The position numbers were made by a program, and so were the translations under genes. DNA of 49,814 nt from HGM13006 sp963650135 (GTDB lineage Bacteria; Bacillota; Clostridia; Oscillospirales; Oscillospiraceae). Below, one piece after another: positions 8,843 to 15,764 of the stretch; within the stretch, counting starts at the first letter, position 1, and the number at the start of each line of letters is the position of its first letter. A model generated the notes under the pieces. That model was not told where the DNA came from, ran no database searches, and saw only the letters and a list, made by a program, of their open reading frames with translations. The stretch is taken from assembly GCA_963650135.1 (NCBI GenBank), contig CAVJLG010000014.1:1-49814 (forward strand), in the 5' to 3' direction.

Positions 8843-9257
8843 ATTAGAGCAGCGTCTTGGCAGTCTAAAGGAGGAGTTTTCCGAGCTGGAGGACGGCTTT
8901 GAGCGATATTCCTATTTAATGGAGCTGGGCAGCTATTTGCCTCCCTACCCGGAGGAAAAAAGAACCCCCGACCATCTGGTGCGGGGATGTCAAAGTCAGG
9001 TTTGGATTCACTGCTGCACCAAAGACGGGCACTTTTTCTTTGACGCAGACAGCGATACGTTTATTATTAAAGGTGTGCTTTTGCTCTTGCAGGATTTGCT
9101 CTGTGATCTTCCTGTGCAGGAGGCCGCAAATGCAAATCTGGAGCTGCTGCAGGAGCTGGGACTGGAAAATGAGTTTTCGGATACCCGTCAAAAGGGTCTC
9201 CGCGCTGCGTTTGAAATGCTTACAGATGCAGCAAAAGCGGGTTGCGCAGCATCCTAA
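8835..9257 (+). CDS. sufE: SufE sulfur acceptor
   Basis: A 140-residue protein of the SufE family that accepts persulfide sulfur from SufS and raises its activity. The acceptor cysteine is Cys52 in VRGCQSQVW, at the position expected from E. coli SufE. It overlaps sufS by 8 bases and is the last gene of the operon, followed by a terminator. SufE partners are less usual in Bacillota, where SufU is the common acceptor; pairing with an adjacent SufS is consistent with one functional unit. Confidence 0.92.
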   Translation: MAELEQRLGSLKEEFSELEDGFERYSYLMELGSYLPPYPEEKRTPDHLVRGCQSQVWIHCCTKDGHFFFDADSDTFIIKGVLLLLQDLLCDLPVQEAANANLELLQELGLENEFSDTRQKGLRAAFEMLTDAAKAGCAAS

Positions 9258-9273
9258 TTATCAGCACCACGAA

Positions 9274-9310
9274 AACGTCCCCCTGCCGCACTAGTTGGCA
9301 GAGGGACGTT
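9274..9310. terminator. Bidirectional terminator between sufE and lysR
   Basis: A 14-bp stem with one mismatch (9274-9287 with 9297-9310), nine-base loop, between convergent sufE and lysR. Confidence 0.65.
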
Positions 9311-9325
9311 CCATATTCATTTGGT

Positions 9326-10252
9326 TCAAAGGGCCGAGGCTGCTTCCGTCCAATCCCGCACATGATCCTGAAGCAGCTGAATATACTTCTGCCCAAAATG
9401 TCCGGGCACAATTTTCTTGTGGGTGATGTAGCCGATTTCCATGTAGTCCTCCACCGCCAGCGGCACCGCCACAATGTCTTTGCCGTTGAGGGTTTCGTTG
9501 ATCACACCGCTGCAAATGGTGTAGCCGCCCAGACCAATGAGCAGGTTAAACAGCGTGGCCCGGTCGCAGACCTGAATGTCCTTTTTGCTGCTGCGGGTGG
9601 ATAAAATCTCCTCAGAGAAATAGAAGGAGTTGTGCTGCCCCTGCTCATAGGAAAGTCGGGGATAGGGCTCCAAATCCTCCAGAGAAATGGACTGCTTTTG
9701 CGCCAGAGGACTACGCGCACTGACGAACACATGGGGCTTGGCAGTAAACAGATGGTGGAATTGCAGCTCATTTTCCCGCAGCTCCTTGCGGATGACCGTT
9801 TCGTTGAACTCGTTGAGATACAGCACGCCCACTTCACTGCGGAGCCGGGCCACGTCCTCGATGATCTGATACGTCTCCGTTTCCCGGATGCGGAAGTCGT
9901 ATTCCTCGCCGCCGTACTGCTGCAATAGCTCCACAAATGCCTCCACCACAAAGGAATAGTGCTGAGCCGACACGCAGAACTGATGCCGAATTCCTTGCTT
10001 CCCCTGATAGGTTTCCTCAATCAGTGCCATCTGCTCGATGACCTGCCGGGCATAGCCCAGGAACACCTCGCCCTCTGGGGTCAGGGTCACGCCTTTATTG
10101 GAACGGACAAAGATCGTAATCCCCAATTCCTGCTCCAGCTCCCGAATGGACGCAGTGAGACTGGGCTGGGAGATAAAATGCTGCTTTGCCGCCTCGCTGA
10201 TGGTGCCGGTTTGGGCGGTGGTGACCACATATTTCAGCTGTGCCAGCGTCAT
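9326..10252 (-). CDS. LysR-family transcriptional regulator
   Basis: A 308-residue LysR-type regulator: N-terminal winged helix-turn-helix (residues ~1-60, with SEAAKQHFISQPSLTASIRELE) and a C-terminal effector-binding domain. ATG at 10252 follows GAGAGGAG. It diverges from two MetE-C-like genes with a TATAG-N7-CTATA box between, so it probably activates them, as LysR regulators such as MetR, CmbR and HomR do for sulfur amino-acid genes in other bacteria. A 44-bp piece of this gene (9759-9802) has a near copy at 13198-13241. Confidence 0.9.
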   Translation of the reverse strand: MTLAQLKYVVTTAQTGTISEAAKQHFISQPSLTASIRELEQELGITIFVRSNKGVTLTPEGEVFLGYARQVIEQMALIEETYQGKQGIRHQFCVSAQHYSFVVEAFVELLQQYGGEEYDFRIRETETYQIIEDVARLRSEVGVLYLNEFNETVIRKELRENELQFHHLFTAKPHVFVSARSPLAQKQSISLEDLEPYPRLSYEQGQHNSFYFSEEILSTRSSKKDIQVCDRATLFNLLIGLGGYTICSGVINETLNGKDIVAVPLAVEDYMEIGYITHKKIVPGHFGQKYIQLLQDHVRDWTEAASAL

Positions 10253-10283
10253 AAAAAGGCTCCTCTCCGTTGTTTATAGCCCT

Positions 10284-10292
10284 AATATACCA
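10284..10292 (-). promoter_or_regulatory. Extended -10 promoter of lysR
   Basis: Minus strand reads TGGTATATT, an extended -10, about 35 bases upstream of the lysR ATG. The LysR-type box at 10319-10335 lies just upstream, allowing self-regulation. Confidence 0.4.
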
Positions 10293-10318
10293 TAAACCCG
10301 GGAGATAATCCAGTTGGA

Positions 10319-10335
10319 TATAGTTTTATGCTATA
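10319..10335. promoter_or_regulatory. LysR-type binding box (T-N11-A)
   Basis: TATAG-TTTTATG-CTATA, a perfect 5-bp inverted repeat with the T-N11-A core of LysR sites. It is centred about 65 bases upstream of the predicted start of the MetE-like transcript, the usual activator position. Confidence 0.6.
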
Positions 10336-10357
10336 CTCAGAAATCAGAAATCCGTAT

Positions 10358-10386
10358 TTTACTACATTACAGATAGGATTTATAAT
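10358..10386 (+). promoter_or_regulatory. Promoter of the tandem MetE-like genes
   Basis: TTTACT (10358-10363), 17-base spacer, TATAAT (10381-10386). The weak -35 fits a promoter needing an activator. No S-box or T-box leader was recognised before the gene. Confidence 0.55.
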
Positions 10387-10436
10387 AAGCTTAGAAAATT
10401 CCACCGAACCAATCGGGTAGAAACGAGGTTATAAAC

Positions 10437-11549
10437 ATGAACACCAGACCCCCTTATTCCTATGATATTGTCGGCAGCTTTCTCCGGAAGCCTGCCATTG
10501 TAACCGCCCGGAAGCAGTTTTCCGAGGGCAAAATTGACCAGAACCAGCTCCATCAGGTGGAGGATGAAAGCATCCGCGAACTGGTGGCAGACGAGAAGCG
10601 CGTTGGCCTGCGCGCCGTAACCGACGGTGAATTCCGCCGCGCGTTCTGGCATCTGGACTTTCTGGCTGCCCTGAAGGGTGTGGCGGAAGTGAAGGCCGAG
10701 CATTTCTCCGTGGCCTTCCAGGGCTTCCAGCCCAAGAGCCAGACCCTGAAGATTGTGGACAAGGTGGATTTCCCGGAGGATCATCCCTTCCTGAGCCACT
10801 TCAAGTTTCTCAATTCCATCTCCGAGAATGTCACCGCCAAGCAGTGCATCCCGTCTCCCTCCATGCTGCATCTGATCTGCTGCGTGCGAACTGAGGACTA
10901 CACCCCCATCCCTCGCTATGAAAACGAAGCAGACCTGCTCCATGATATTGCCCTGTGCTATCAGAAGGCCATTCGCGCATTCTACGATGCGGGCTGCCGG
11001 TATCTCCAGCTGGACGACACCTCCTGGGGCGAGCTGTGCTCTCAGGAAAAGCGCAAGGCTTACACCGCCCGCGGCATTGACGTAGACGCGCTGGCGCACA
11101 AGTATGTGGACATGATCAACCTGGCGCTGGAGGCCAAGCCCGACGACATGGTGATCACCATGCACATCTGCCGTGGCAACTTCCGCTCCACCTGGTCCCA
11201 TTCCGGCGGCTATGAGCCCGTGGCCGAGACCCTGTTCGGCGGCTGCCATGTGGACGGCTTTTTCCTGGAGTATGATTCCGAGCGGGCAGGCGGCTTTGAG
11301 CCTCTGCGGTTCATCCAGAATCAGAAGGTGGTTCTGGGTCTGGTCACCTCCAAGGATGCTGCTTTGGAAAATAAGGATCAGGTTATTGCCCGGATCCACG
11401 AGGCCGAGAAGTATGTGCCTCTGGAGCAGCTGGCCGTGAGCCCCCAGTGCGGCTTTGCCTCCACCGAGGAAGGCAACCTGCTGACGGAGGAAGATCAGTG
11501 GAAGAAGCTCCAGCTGGTGAAGGAAATCGCCGAGGAAGTTTGGGGCTAA
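10437..11549 (+). CDS. MetE C-terminal-domain methyltransferase (YxjG/YxjH-like), copy 1
   Basis: A 370-residue cobalamin-independent methyltransferase of the MetE catalytic-domain family without the MetE N-terminal half. Zinc ligands are all present: His243 and Cys245 (HICRGN), Glu278 (FFLEYD) and Cys338 (SPQCGF). Short proteins of this kind, such as B. subtilis YxjG/YxjH, are thought to methylate homocysteine from a donor that may not be folate. It is the first of two tandem paralogues, divergent from a LysR regulator. Donor and acceptor cannot be read from sequence. Confidence 0.85.
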   Translation: MNTRPPYSYDIVGSFLRKPAIVTARKQFSEGKIDQNQLHQVEDESIRELVADEKRVGLRAVTDGEFRRAFWHLDFLAALKGVAEVKAEHFSVAFQGFQPKSQTLKIVDKVDFPEDHPFLSHFKFLNSISENVTAKQCIPSPSMLHLICCVRTEDYTPIPRYENEADLLHDIALCYQKAIRAFYDAGCRYLQLDDTSWGELCSQEKRKAYTARGIDVDALAHKYVDMINLALEAKPDDMVITMHICRGNFRSTWSHSGGYEPVAETLFGGCHVDGFFLEYDSERAGGFEPLRFIQNQKVVLGLVTSKDAALENKDQVIARIHEAEKYVPLEQLAVSPQCGFASTEEGNLLTEEDQWKKLQLVKEIAEEVWG

Positions 11550-11564
11550 TCACAAAAAATGCAC

Positions 11565-11606
11565 AGGCTGCAACGGCGGGGGATAAGTCCCTTGTCGTTG
11601 CAGCCT
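11565..11606 (+). other. Intercistronic hairpin between the two MetE-like genes
   Basis: An 11-bp perfect stem (11565-11575 with 11596-11606) with a further small inner pairing. There is no U-run after it, so it is more likely an RNA stability or processing element than a terminator. Confidence 0.5.
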
Positions 11607-11630
11607 AAACGCAGAAATGAGGAAAATAAA

Positions 11631-12737
11631 ATGGGGAAATTAAGCGCACCTTATAAATATGACGTCATGGGCAGCTTCCTTCGTCCGGAATACCTGAAGC
11701 AGGCCCGTTCGGACTTTCAGGACGGAAAAATCACCAAGGATGAGCTGACGGCTCTCGAGGATAAGGCAATCCGTGAGCTGATCGGCAAGCTGGTAGAGCA
11801 CGGCTATCCGGTCATTACCGATGGTGAATTCCGCCGGGGCTGGTATCACTCCGACTTTTTGGCCAGCCTGAATGGCGTAAAATTCACCACCTATACCATG
11901 AACCTGTTCGGCTCCGAGACTCTGGTGGGCAGTACCACCATTGCGGATCGGATCACCTGGAATGAGAATCATCCGTTCATTGACCATTTCAAATTCGCAA
12001 AGAGCGTGGCGGATGAATACGGCGTTGCCACCAAGCTGGATATCCCCGGCCCCAATATGGTATTCCTGGATACCATCACTACTGATCAGGACAACTACTA
12101 CGGCAAGGACATTCAGACCATGGCGGCGGACTTTGTGAAGGTCTATCAGGCGGCCATTGCGTCCTTCTATGCCGCCGGGTGCCGCTATTTGCAGTTGGAC
12201 GATCCCGTTTGGGTGGCACTCTGCGATCAGGGCTTTAAGTCCAAGATCACCAAGGCAGGCTTCGATCTGGACGAGGTGCGGGAGGTGTTCTACCGGACGG
12301 CCAAAGAGATTCTGGCCAGCAAGCCGGAGGATATGGCCATTACCCTGCATATGTGCCAGGGCAACCTCCGCTCCAAGAAGTTCTATGACGCCACCTATGA
12401 TGAGATTGCAGACACCATTTTCAGCCTGCCCTTTGACGGCTTCTTTATGGAGTTCGACGACGAGAAGTACTGCAACTTTGCACTGCTGAAAAAGCTCCAC
12501 GGTCAGCGTGTGGCCCTGGGCGTTGTCTCCACCCAGAGCAGCGACATTGAGGACAAGGATGAACTGGTGGCTCGGGTGAAGCGCGCGGCAAAGTATTGCG
12601 ACCTGGAGCAGCTCTGCGTTTCGACCCAGTGCGGCTTTGCTTCCACCGCAGAAGGCAATCTGATTTCCGAGGAAGCTCAGTGGAAGAAGCTGGACCTGGT
12701 GCGGGATGTGGCACGGGAAGCGCTGGGCGTAGACTAA
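11631..12737 (+). CDS. MetE C-terminal-domain methyltransferase (YxjG/YxjH-like), copy 2
   Basis: A 368-residue paralogue of the preceding gene with the same zinc set: His240, Cys242 (HMCQGN), Glu274 (FFMEFD) and Cys334 (STQCGF). Shared hallmarks include SYDIVGSFLR-like and TDGEFRR segments near the N-terminus. The ATG at 11631 follows GAGGAAAATAAA; upstream in-frame starts lie in the hairpin and are not favoured. The two copies differ substantially between residues 90 and 180, suggesting different substrates (inference). Confidence 0.85.
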   Translation: MGKLSAPYKYDVMGSFLRPEYLKQARSDFQDGKITKDELTALEDKAIRELIGKLVEHGYPVITDGEFRRGWYHSDFLASLNGVKFTTYTMNLFGSETLVGSTTIADRITWNENHPFIDHFKFAKSVADEYGVATKLDIPGPNMVFLDTITTDQDNYYGKDIQTMAADFVKVYQAAIASFYAAGCRYLQLDDPVWVALCDQGFKSKITKAGFDLDEVREVFYRTAKEILASKPEDMAITLHMCQGNLRSKKFYDATYDEIADTIFSLPFDGFFMEFDDEKYCNFALLKKLHGQRVALGVVSTQSSDIEDKDELVARVKRAAKYCDLEQLCVSTQCGFASTAEGNLISEEAQWKKLDLVRDVAREALGVD

Positions 12738-12800
12738 GCACCATACAACGATGAAAAAGTCAGAGTGTCTCCCTCCCTTATTGACCTCATTGTCACAGTA

Positions 12801-12848
12801 AAAAGCGCCGGAAACCATTGTGTACCAACGGTTTTCGGCGCTTTGCGC
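12801..12848 (-). terminator. Terminator of the AbrB gene
   Basis: A 15-bp stem (12802-12816 with 12830-12844, one G-U pair). On the minus strand it is followed by TTTTTACTG, just after the AbrB stop; it also separates the MetE-like transcript. Confidence 0.75.
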
Positions 12849-12856
12849 TCTCTATC

Positions 12857-13084
12857 CTACTCCTCCTGTATCCCCACAGTTCCGCCCACATCCTTCGTCA
12901 CTATGTACGAACTCCACCCCATTCTTTTGGCCAAATCCTCCATAGCGAAACAGAATCTCTCCCACCGTGCCAATGTCATCTGTAACGGGTCGCCCTCACG
13001 AATTCTCAGCGTTCTTCTAATCTCCTTGGGGATGACCACGCGGCCCAAATCGTCAATCCGCCGGACAATTCCAGTTGCTTTCAT
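12857..13084 (-). CDS. Short AbrB/SpoVT-family transcriptional regulator
   Basis: A 75-residue protein. Residues 1-33 are a textbook AbrB swapped-hairpin DNA-binding domain (GIVRRIDDLGRVVIPKEIRRTL). The rest is short and does not follow the usual AbrB tail closely; it is about four residues shorter than expected between the barrel and the EDLA motif, so the C-terminal region may be worn. ATG at 13084 follows GGAGG (13095-13099) with a ten-base gap. It diverges from the cobalamin operon; targets are unknown. Confidence 0.8.
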   Translation of the reverse strand: MKATGIVRRIDDLGRVVIPKEIRRTLRIREGDPLQMTLARWERFCFAMEDLAKRMGWSSYIVTKDVGGTVGIQEE

Positions 13085-13197
13085 ATAGGAACTTCCTCCA
13101 ATTTCTTGTATCGTCAAATGTATTATCTGCCTTGCGTGGGTTTTTATGCGAGCAAACAAATGGGGGTTATTTCCTGAAAATGATATGAAATAACTGT

Positions 13198-13241
13198 GAA
13201 ACGGTCATCCGCAAGGAGCTGCGGGAAATTCGGCGGCAATT
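13198..13241 (+). pseudogene. 44-bp relic of a lysR gene
   Basis: Bases 13198-13228 match 31 of 31 bases of the lysR coding strand (minus strand 9772-9802), and the match continues to 13241 at 40 of 44 overall. Read in frame it still gives ETVIRKELRE. There is no start, stop or other lysR sequence around it. Its last bases run into the -35 of the cobalamin operon promoter. Confidence 0.7.
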
Positions 13242-13268
13242 GACATCGTTTTCCCCGAATGCTATAAT
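13240..13268 (+). promoter_or_regulatory. Promoter of the cobalamin operon
   Basis: Consensus TTGACA (13240-13245), exactly 17 bases, consensus TATAAT (13263-13268). Transcript start near 13275, about 27 bases before the riboswitch aptamer. Confidence 0.85.
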
Positions 13269-13301
13269 TCCAGCAGGAATTGAATACGAGAACATACATT
13301 T

Positions 13302-13476
13302 GTAGCGCGTAAGGTGTCCATTACGGAGGTTTGCTCCGCTGGAATGGGTGAAAAGGGAATCCGGTGAGAATCCGGAGCGATGCCGTCACTGTGTACCGGA
13401 GCGCCGCACAGATACACTGGGAAACCGGGAAGGGTGCGGCGGCAATGAAGGAAGTCAGGAGACCTGCCTGCGCGTA
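13302..13476 (+). promoter_or_regulatory. Cobalamin riboswitch
   Basis: Contains the conserved blocks of the adenosylcobalamin-class aptamer in order: AAGGTG near 13310, GGGAATCCGGTGAGAATCCGG around 13356-13376, GTCACTGT near 13384-13391, and the B12 box (GAAGTCAGGAGACCTGCC) at 13451-13468. Outer arms GCGCG (13305-13309) and CGCG (13471-13474) can close the structure. It is expected to switch off the downstream genes when cobalamin is plentiful. Exact ends are approximate. Confidence 0.92.
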
Positions 13477-13582
13477 GAATCTCAAGGTCTGCGGTCCACG
13501 GATCTGTTTTCTGACGGATGTGTGCAGGTTTCCTTTTTGTACCACCAACACCAAGGGAGTTGTGCGCGCTTTTTCAGAAAGT

Positions 13583-13609
13583 ACCGATCGCAGTATGCGG
13601 TCGGTTTTT
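13583..13609 (+). terminator. Riboswitch-linked intrinsic terminator
   Basis: A 10-bp stem (13583-13592 with 13596-13605, one G-U pair), three-base loop and a run of five U (13605-13609), between the aptamer and cbiK. TGCGGTC at 13490-13496 repeats the right arm and could pair with the left arm as an antiterminator (inference). Confidence 0.75.
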
Positions 13610-13673
13610 CAATTCCGCACACCAATGGGAACGCCCACAGCGGGACTGCCCTATACAGAAAGGAAGCATATAA

Positions 13674-14747
13674 ATGAAGAAAACAATCGCAATGATTCTG
13701 TCGCTGACCATGCTGGCAGGACTCATGGCAGGCTGCGGCAGCGAATCTGCAAGCTCTGCCGCTCCGGCACAGTCTTCCGTCAGCGCCGCAGAAACCACGG
13801 CTCCTGCAACGGAAGCGCCCACCCAGGCGCCGGAGGAATCCGTCAAGGAGACTGCTGTTTCCGTAAATGAGGAAGCCGCCTCTGCAGAAGAGGAAGAGGA
13901 AAACTATGAGACGGGAGATGCTAGCTTGGACGATACGCGCAATCAGGATGAAATTGGGGATCAGGAGCTGCTGGTGGTCAGCTTTGGTACCAGCTATAAC
14001 GACAGCCGCAGACTGACCATCGGCGCCATTGAGGGTGCCATTGCCGACGCCTGCCCGGACTACAGCGTGCGCCGTGGCTTTACCAGCCAGATTATCATTG
14101 ACCATGTAAAGCGCCGTGACAACGTTTCCATCGACAATGTAACCGAGGCGCTGGATCGCGCTGTGGCCAACGGCGTTAAGACCCTGGTGGTACAGCCCAC
14201 CCATCTGATGAATGGCCTGGAGTACAACGACCTGGTGGATGAGGTCGCGCAGTATTCCGATGCATTTGAAAAGGTGTCCATCGGCGAACCCCTGCTGACC
14301 TCCGACGAGGATTTCCAGGCAGTGGCCCAGGCCATTGTGGACGCCACCGCAGAGTATGACGACGGCAAGACTGCCATCTGCTTTATGGGCCACGGCACCG
14401 AGGCAGAGTCCAACCAGGTCTATGCCAAGATGCAGACCGTCCTCACCGATATGGGCTGCACCAACTATTTTGTTGGCACTGTTGAGGCAACCCCTTCTCT
14501 GGACGATGTGCTGAAGCTGGTCCAGGCGGGCGACTATGAGCGCGTGGTACTGGAGCCCCTGATGGTGGTGGCGGGCGACCATGCCAATAACGATATGGCA
14601 GGCGACGATCCGGATTCCTGGAAGTCCACCTTTGAGGCAGCTGGCTATGAGGTAGTTCCCGTGGTTCGCGGCCTTGGTGAGCTGGAGGCCATCCAGAAGA
14701 TCTATGTGCAGCATGCACAGGCAGCCATTGACGCCCTGAATCAGTAA
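13674..14747 (+). CDS. cbiK: CbiK-type sirohydrochlorin cobaltochelatase, lipoprotein form
   Basis: A 357-residue protein that would insert cobalt into sirohydrochlorin or a related tetrapyrrole. It opens with a lipoprotein signal (LMAGC, Cys21), followed by ~70 residues of Ser/Ala/Glu-rich linker, then a CbiK domain (about 98-357). The catalytic set is intact: His240 (GHGTEAES), Glu271 (GTVEATP) and His303 (AGDHANND), with spacings of 31 and 32 that match Salmonella CbiK (145/175/207). It is thus predicted outside the membrane, like the periplasmic CbiK of Desulfovibrio. No second, cytoplasmic chelatase is in the window. Confidence 0.88.
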   Translation: MKKTIAMILSLTMLAGLMAGCGSESASSAAPAQSSVSAAETTAPATEAPTQAPEESVKETAVSVNEEAASAEEEEENYETGDASLDDTRNQDEIGDQELLVVSFGTSYNDSRRLTIGAIEGAIADACPDYSVRRGFTSQIIIDHVKRRDNVSIDNVTEALDRAVANGVKTLVVQPTHLMNGLEYNDLVDEVAQYSDAFEKVSIGEPLLTSDEDFQAVAQAIVDATAEYDDGKTAICFMGHGTEAESNQVYAKMQTVLTDMGCTNYFVGTVEATPSLDDVLKLVQAGDYERVVLEPLMVVAGDHANNDMAGDDPDSWKSTFEAAGYEVVPVVRGLGELEAIQKIYVQHAQAAIDALNQ

Positions 14748-14756
14748 TACATTATG

Positions 14757-14790
14757 GGGCCCGGATTCCTTGGCGGGGTCCGGGCCCTTT
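14757..14790 (+). terminator. GC-rich hairpin after cbiK
   Basis: A 9-bp all-matching stem (14757-14765 with 14779-14787), 13-base loop and only three U. Probably a partial attenuator that leaves cbiK transcript more abundant than the rest. Confidence 0.5.
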
Positions 14791-14810
14791 GGCATAACAG
14801 GAGAAACACT

Positions 14811-15764
14811 ATGAAAAATCGAAACATTGCGCTGCTGTTGGCAGCGGGAATGCTGCTGGGGCTGCTGAGCGGCTGCGGCAGCGAAACGGCATCGGCACCG
14901 ACGGAGACTGCGGCTGTATCGGCTGTGGCAGAGGAATCAAACGCTTTGGCAGACACGGCGGAAACCGCTGCGCCTAAGGCGGATCAGGTAGCCAGCGCCG
15001 GAGAAATGACCACGGTGGAAGAAGTGGTAGAGCCGGGCATGACGCCTGTTTACGCTTCGGAGCTGAAGGACGGCACCTATGAGGTGGAGATGAAATCCTC
15101 GTCCTCCATGTTTAAGGTGGACCGCTGCGAGCTCCGGGTGGAGAATGGCGAGATGCAAGCGGTGCTCTATATGACCAGCCAGTCCTATCTCTATCTCTAT
15201 GCGGGAACCGCAGAGGAGGCCGCGGCAGCCAGCGAGGACGACTATATTCCCAGAGTGGAAGAGACAGACGGTATGGGCAGCTTTACCCTGCCGGTGGAGG
15301 CGCTGGATACCGGAGTTTCCTGTGCGGCATTCAGCCGGAAGAAGGAAAAATGGTACGACAGAACCCTGCTGTTCCGGGCGGACTCTCTGCCTGCGGATGC
15401 ATTTTTGGAGGCACGGGGTACCAGTGCATCAGATTTGCTGCTGGACGATGGCGAATACACCGTGGATGTGACGCTTTCCGGCGGCTCTGGTCGGGCCAGT
15501 GTGGAATCCCCGGCGAAGCTTACGGTCAGCGGCGGAGCATTCACCGTGGCCATTGCCTGGAGCAGCTCGAACTATGACTACATGCTGGTGGACGGCGTAC
15601 AGTATGATCCCGTGAATACCGAGGGGAATTCTGTATTTGAAATCCCTGTGACCGCCTTTGATACGCCGGTGGCTGTTCAGGCGGATACCACGGCCATGAG
15701 TCAGCCTTATCTCATTGACTATACGCTGACCTTCGACTCCGCTTCCATTCAGTCTGCTCCATGA
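14811..15764 (+). CDS. Lipoprotein with two similar beta-rich domains, unknown function
   Basis: A 317-residue secreted lipoprotein (signal ending LLSGC, Cys22) with an acidic/Ala-rich linker to about residue 85. Two related domains follow, about 86-200 and 211-315; each begins DGTYEV or DGEYTVDV, has a V-x-N/S-G-x-hydrophobic strand and ends in a strand with FRAD or LTFD. The pattern recalls NEAT-type immunoglobulin-like ligand-binding folds, but this is only a resemblance. Lying between CbiK and a BtuF-like protein under the riboswitch, it may bind corrinoid, tetrapyrrole or cobalt at the cell surface (inference). ATG at 14811 follows AGGAG. Confidence 0.7.
   Translation: MKNRNIALLLAAGMLLGLLSGCGSETASAPTETAAVSAVAEESNALADTAETAAPKADQVASAGEMTTVEEVVEPGMTPVYASELKDGTYEVEMKSSSSMFKVDRCELRVENGEMQAVLYMTSQSYLYLYAGTAEEAAAASEDDYIPRVEETDGMGSFTLPVEALDTGVSCAAFSRKKEKWYDRTLLFRADSLPADAFLEARGTSASDLLLDDGEYTVDVTLSGGSGRASVESPAKLTVSGGAFTVAIAWSSSNYDYMLVDGVQYDPVNTEGNSVFEIPVTAFDTPVAVQADTTAMSQPYLIDYTLTFDSASIQSAP

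Noticed and set aside
10387..10436. S-box or T-box leader before the MetE-like genes
   Set aside because: Predicted leader is only about 45 bases, too short for either element, and no conserved core was seen.
12857..13084. Frameshift in the AbrB gene
   Set aside because: Other frames do not restore the usual AbrB tail convincingly, so divergence is as likely as a frameshift.
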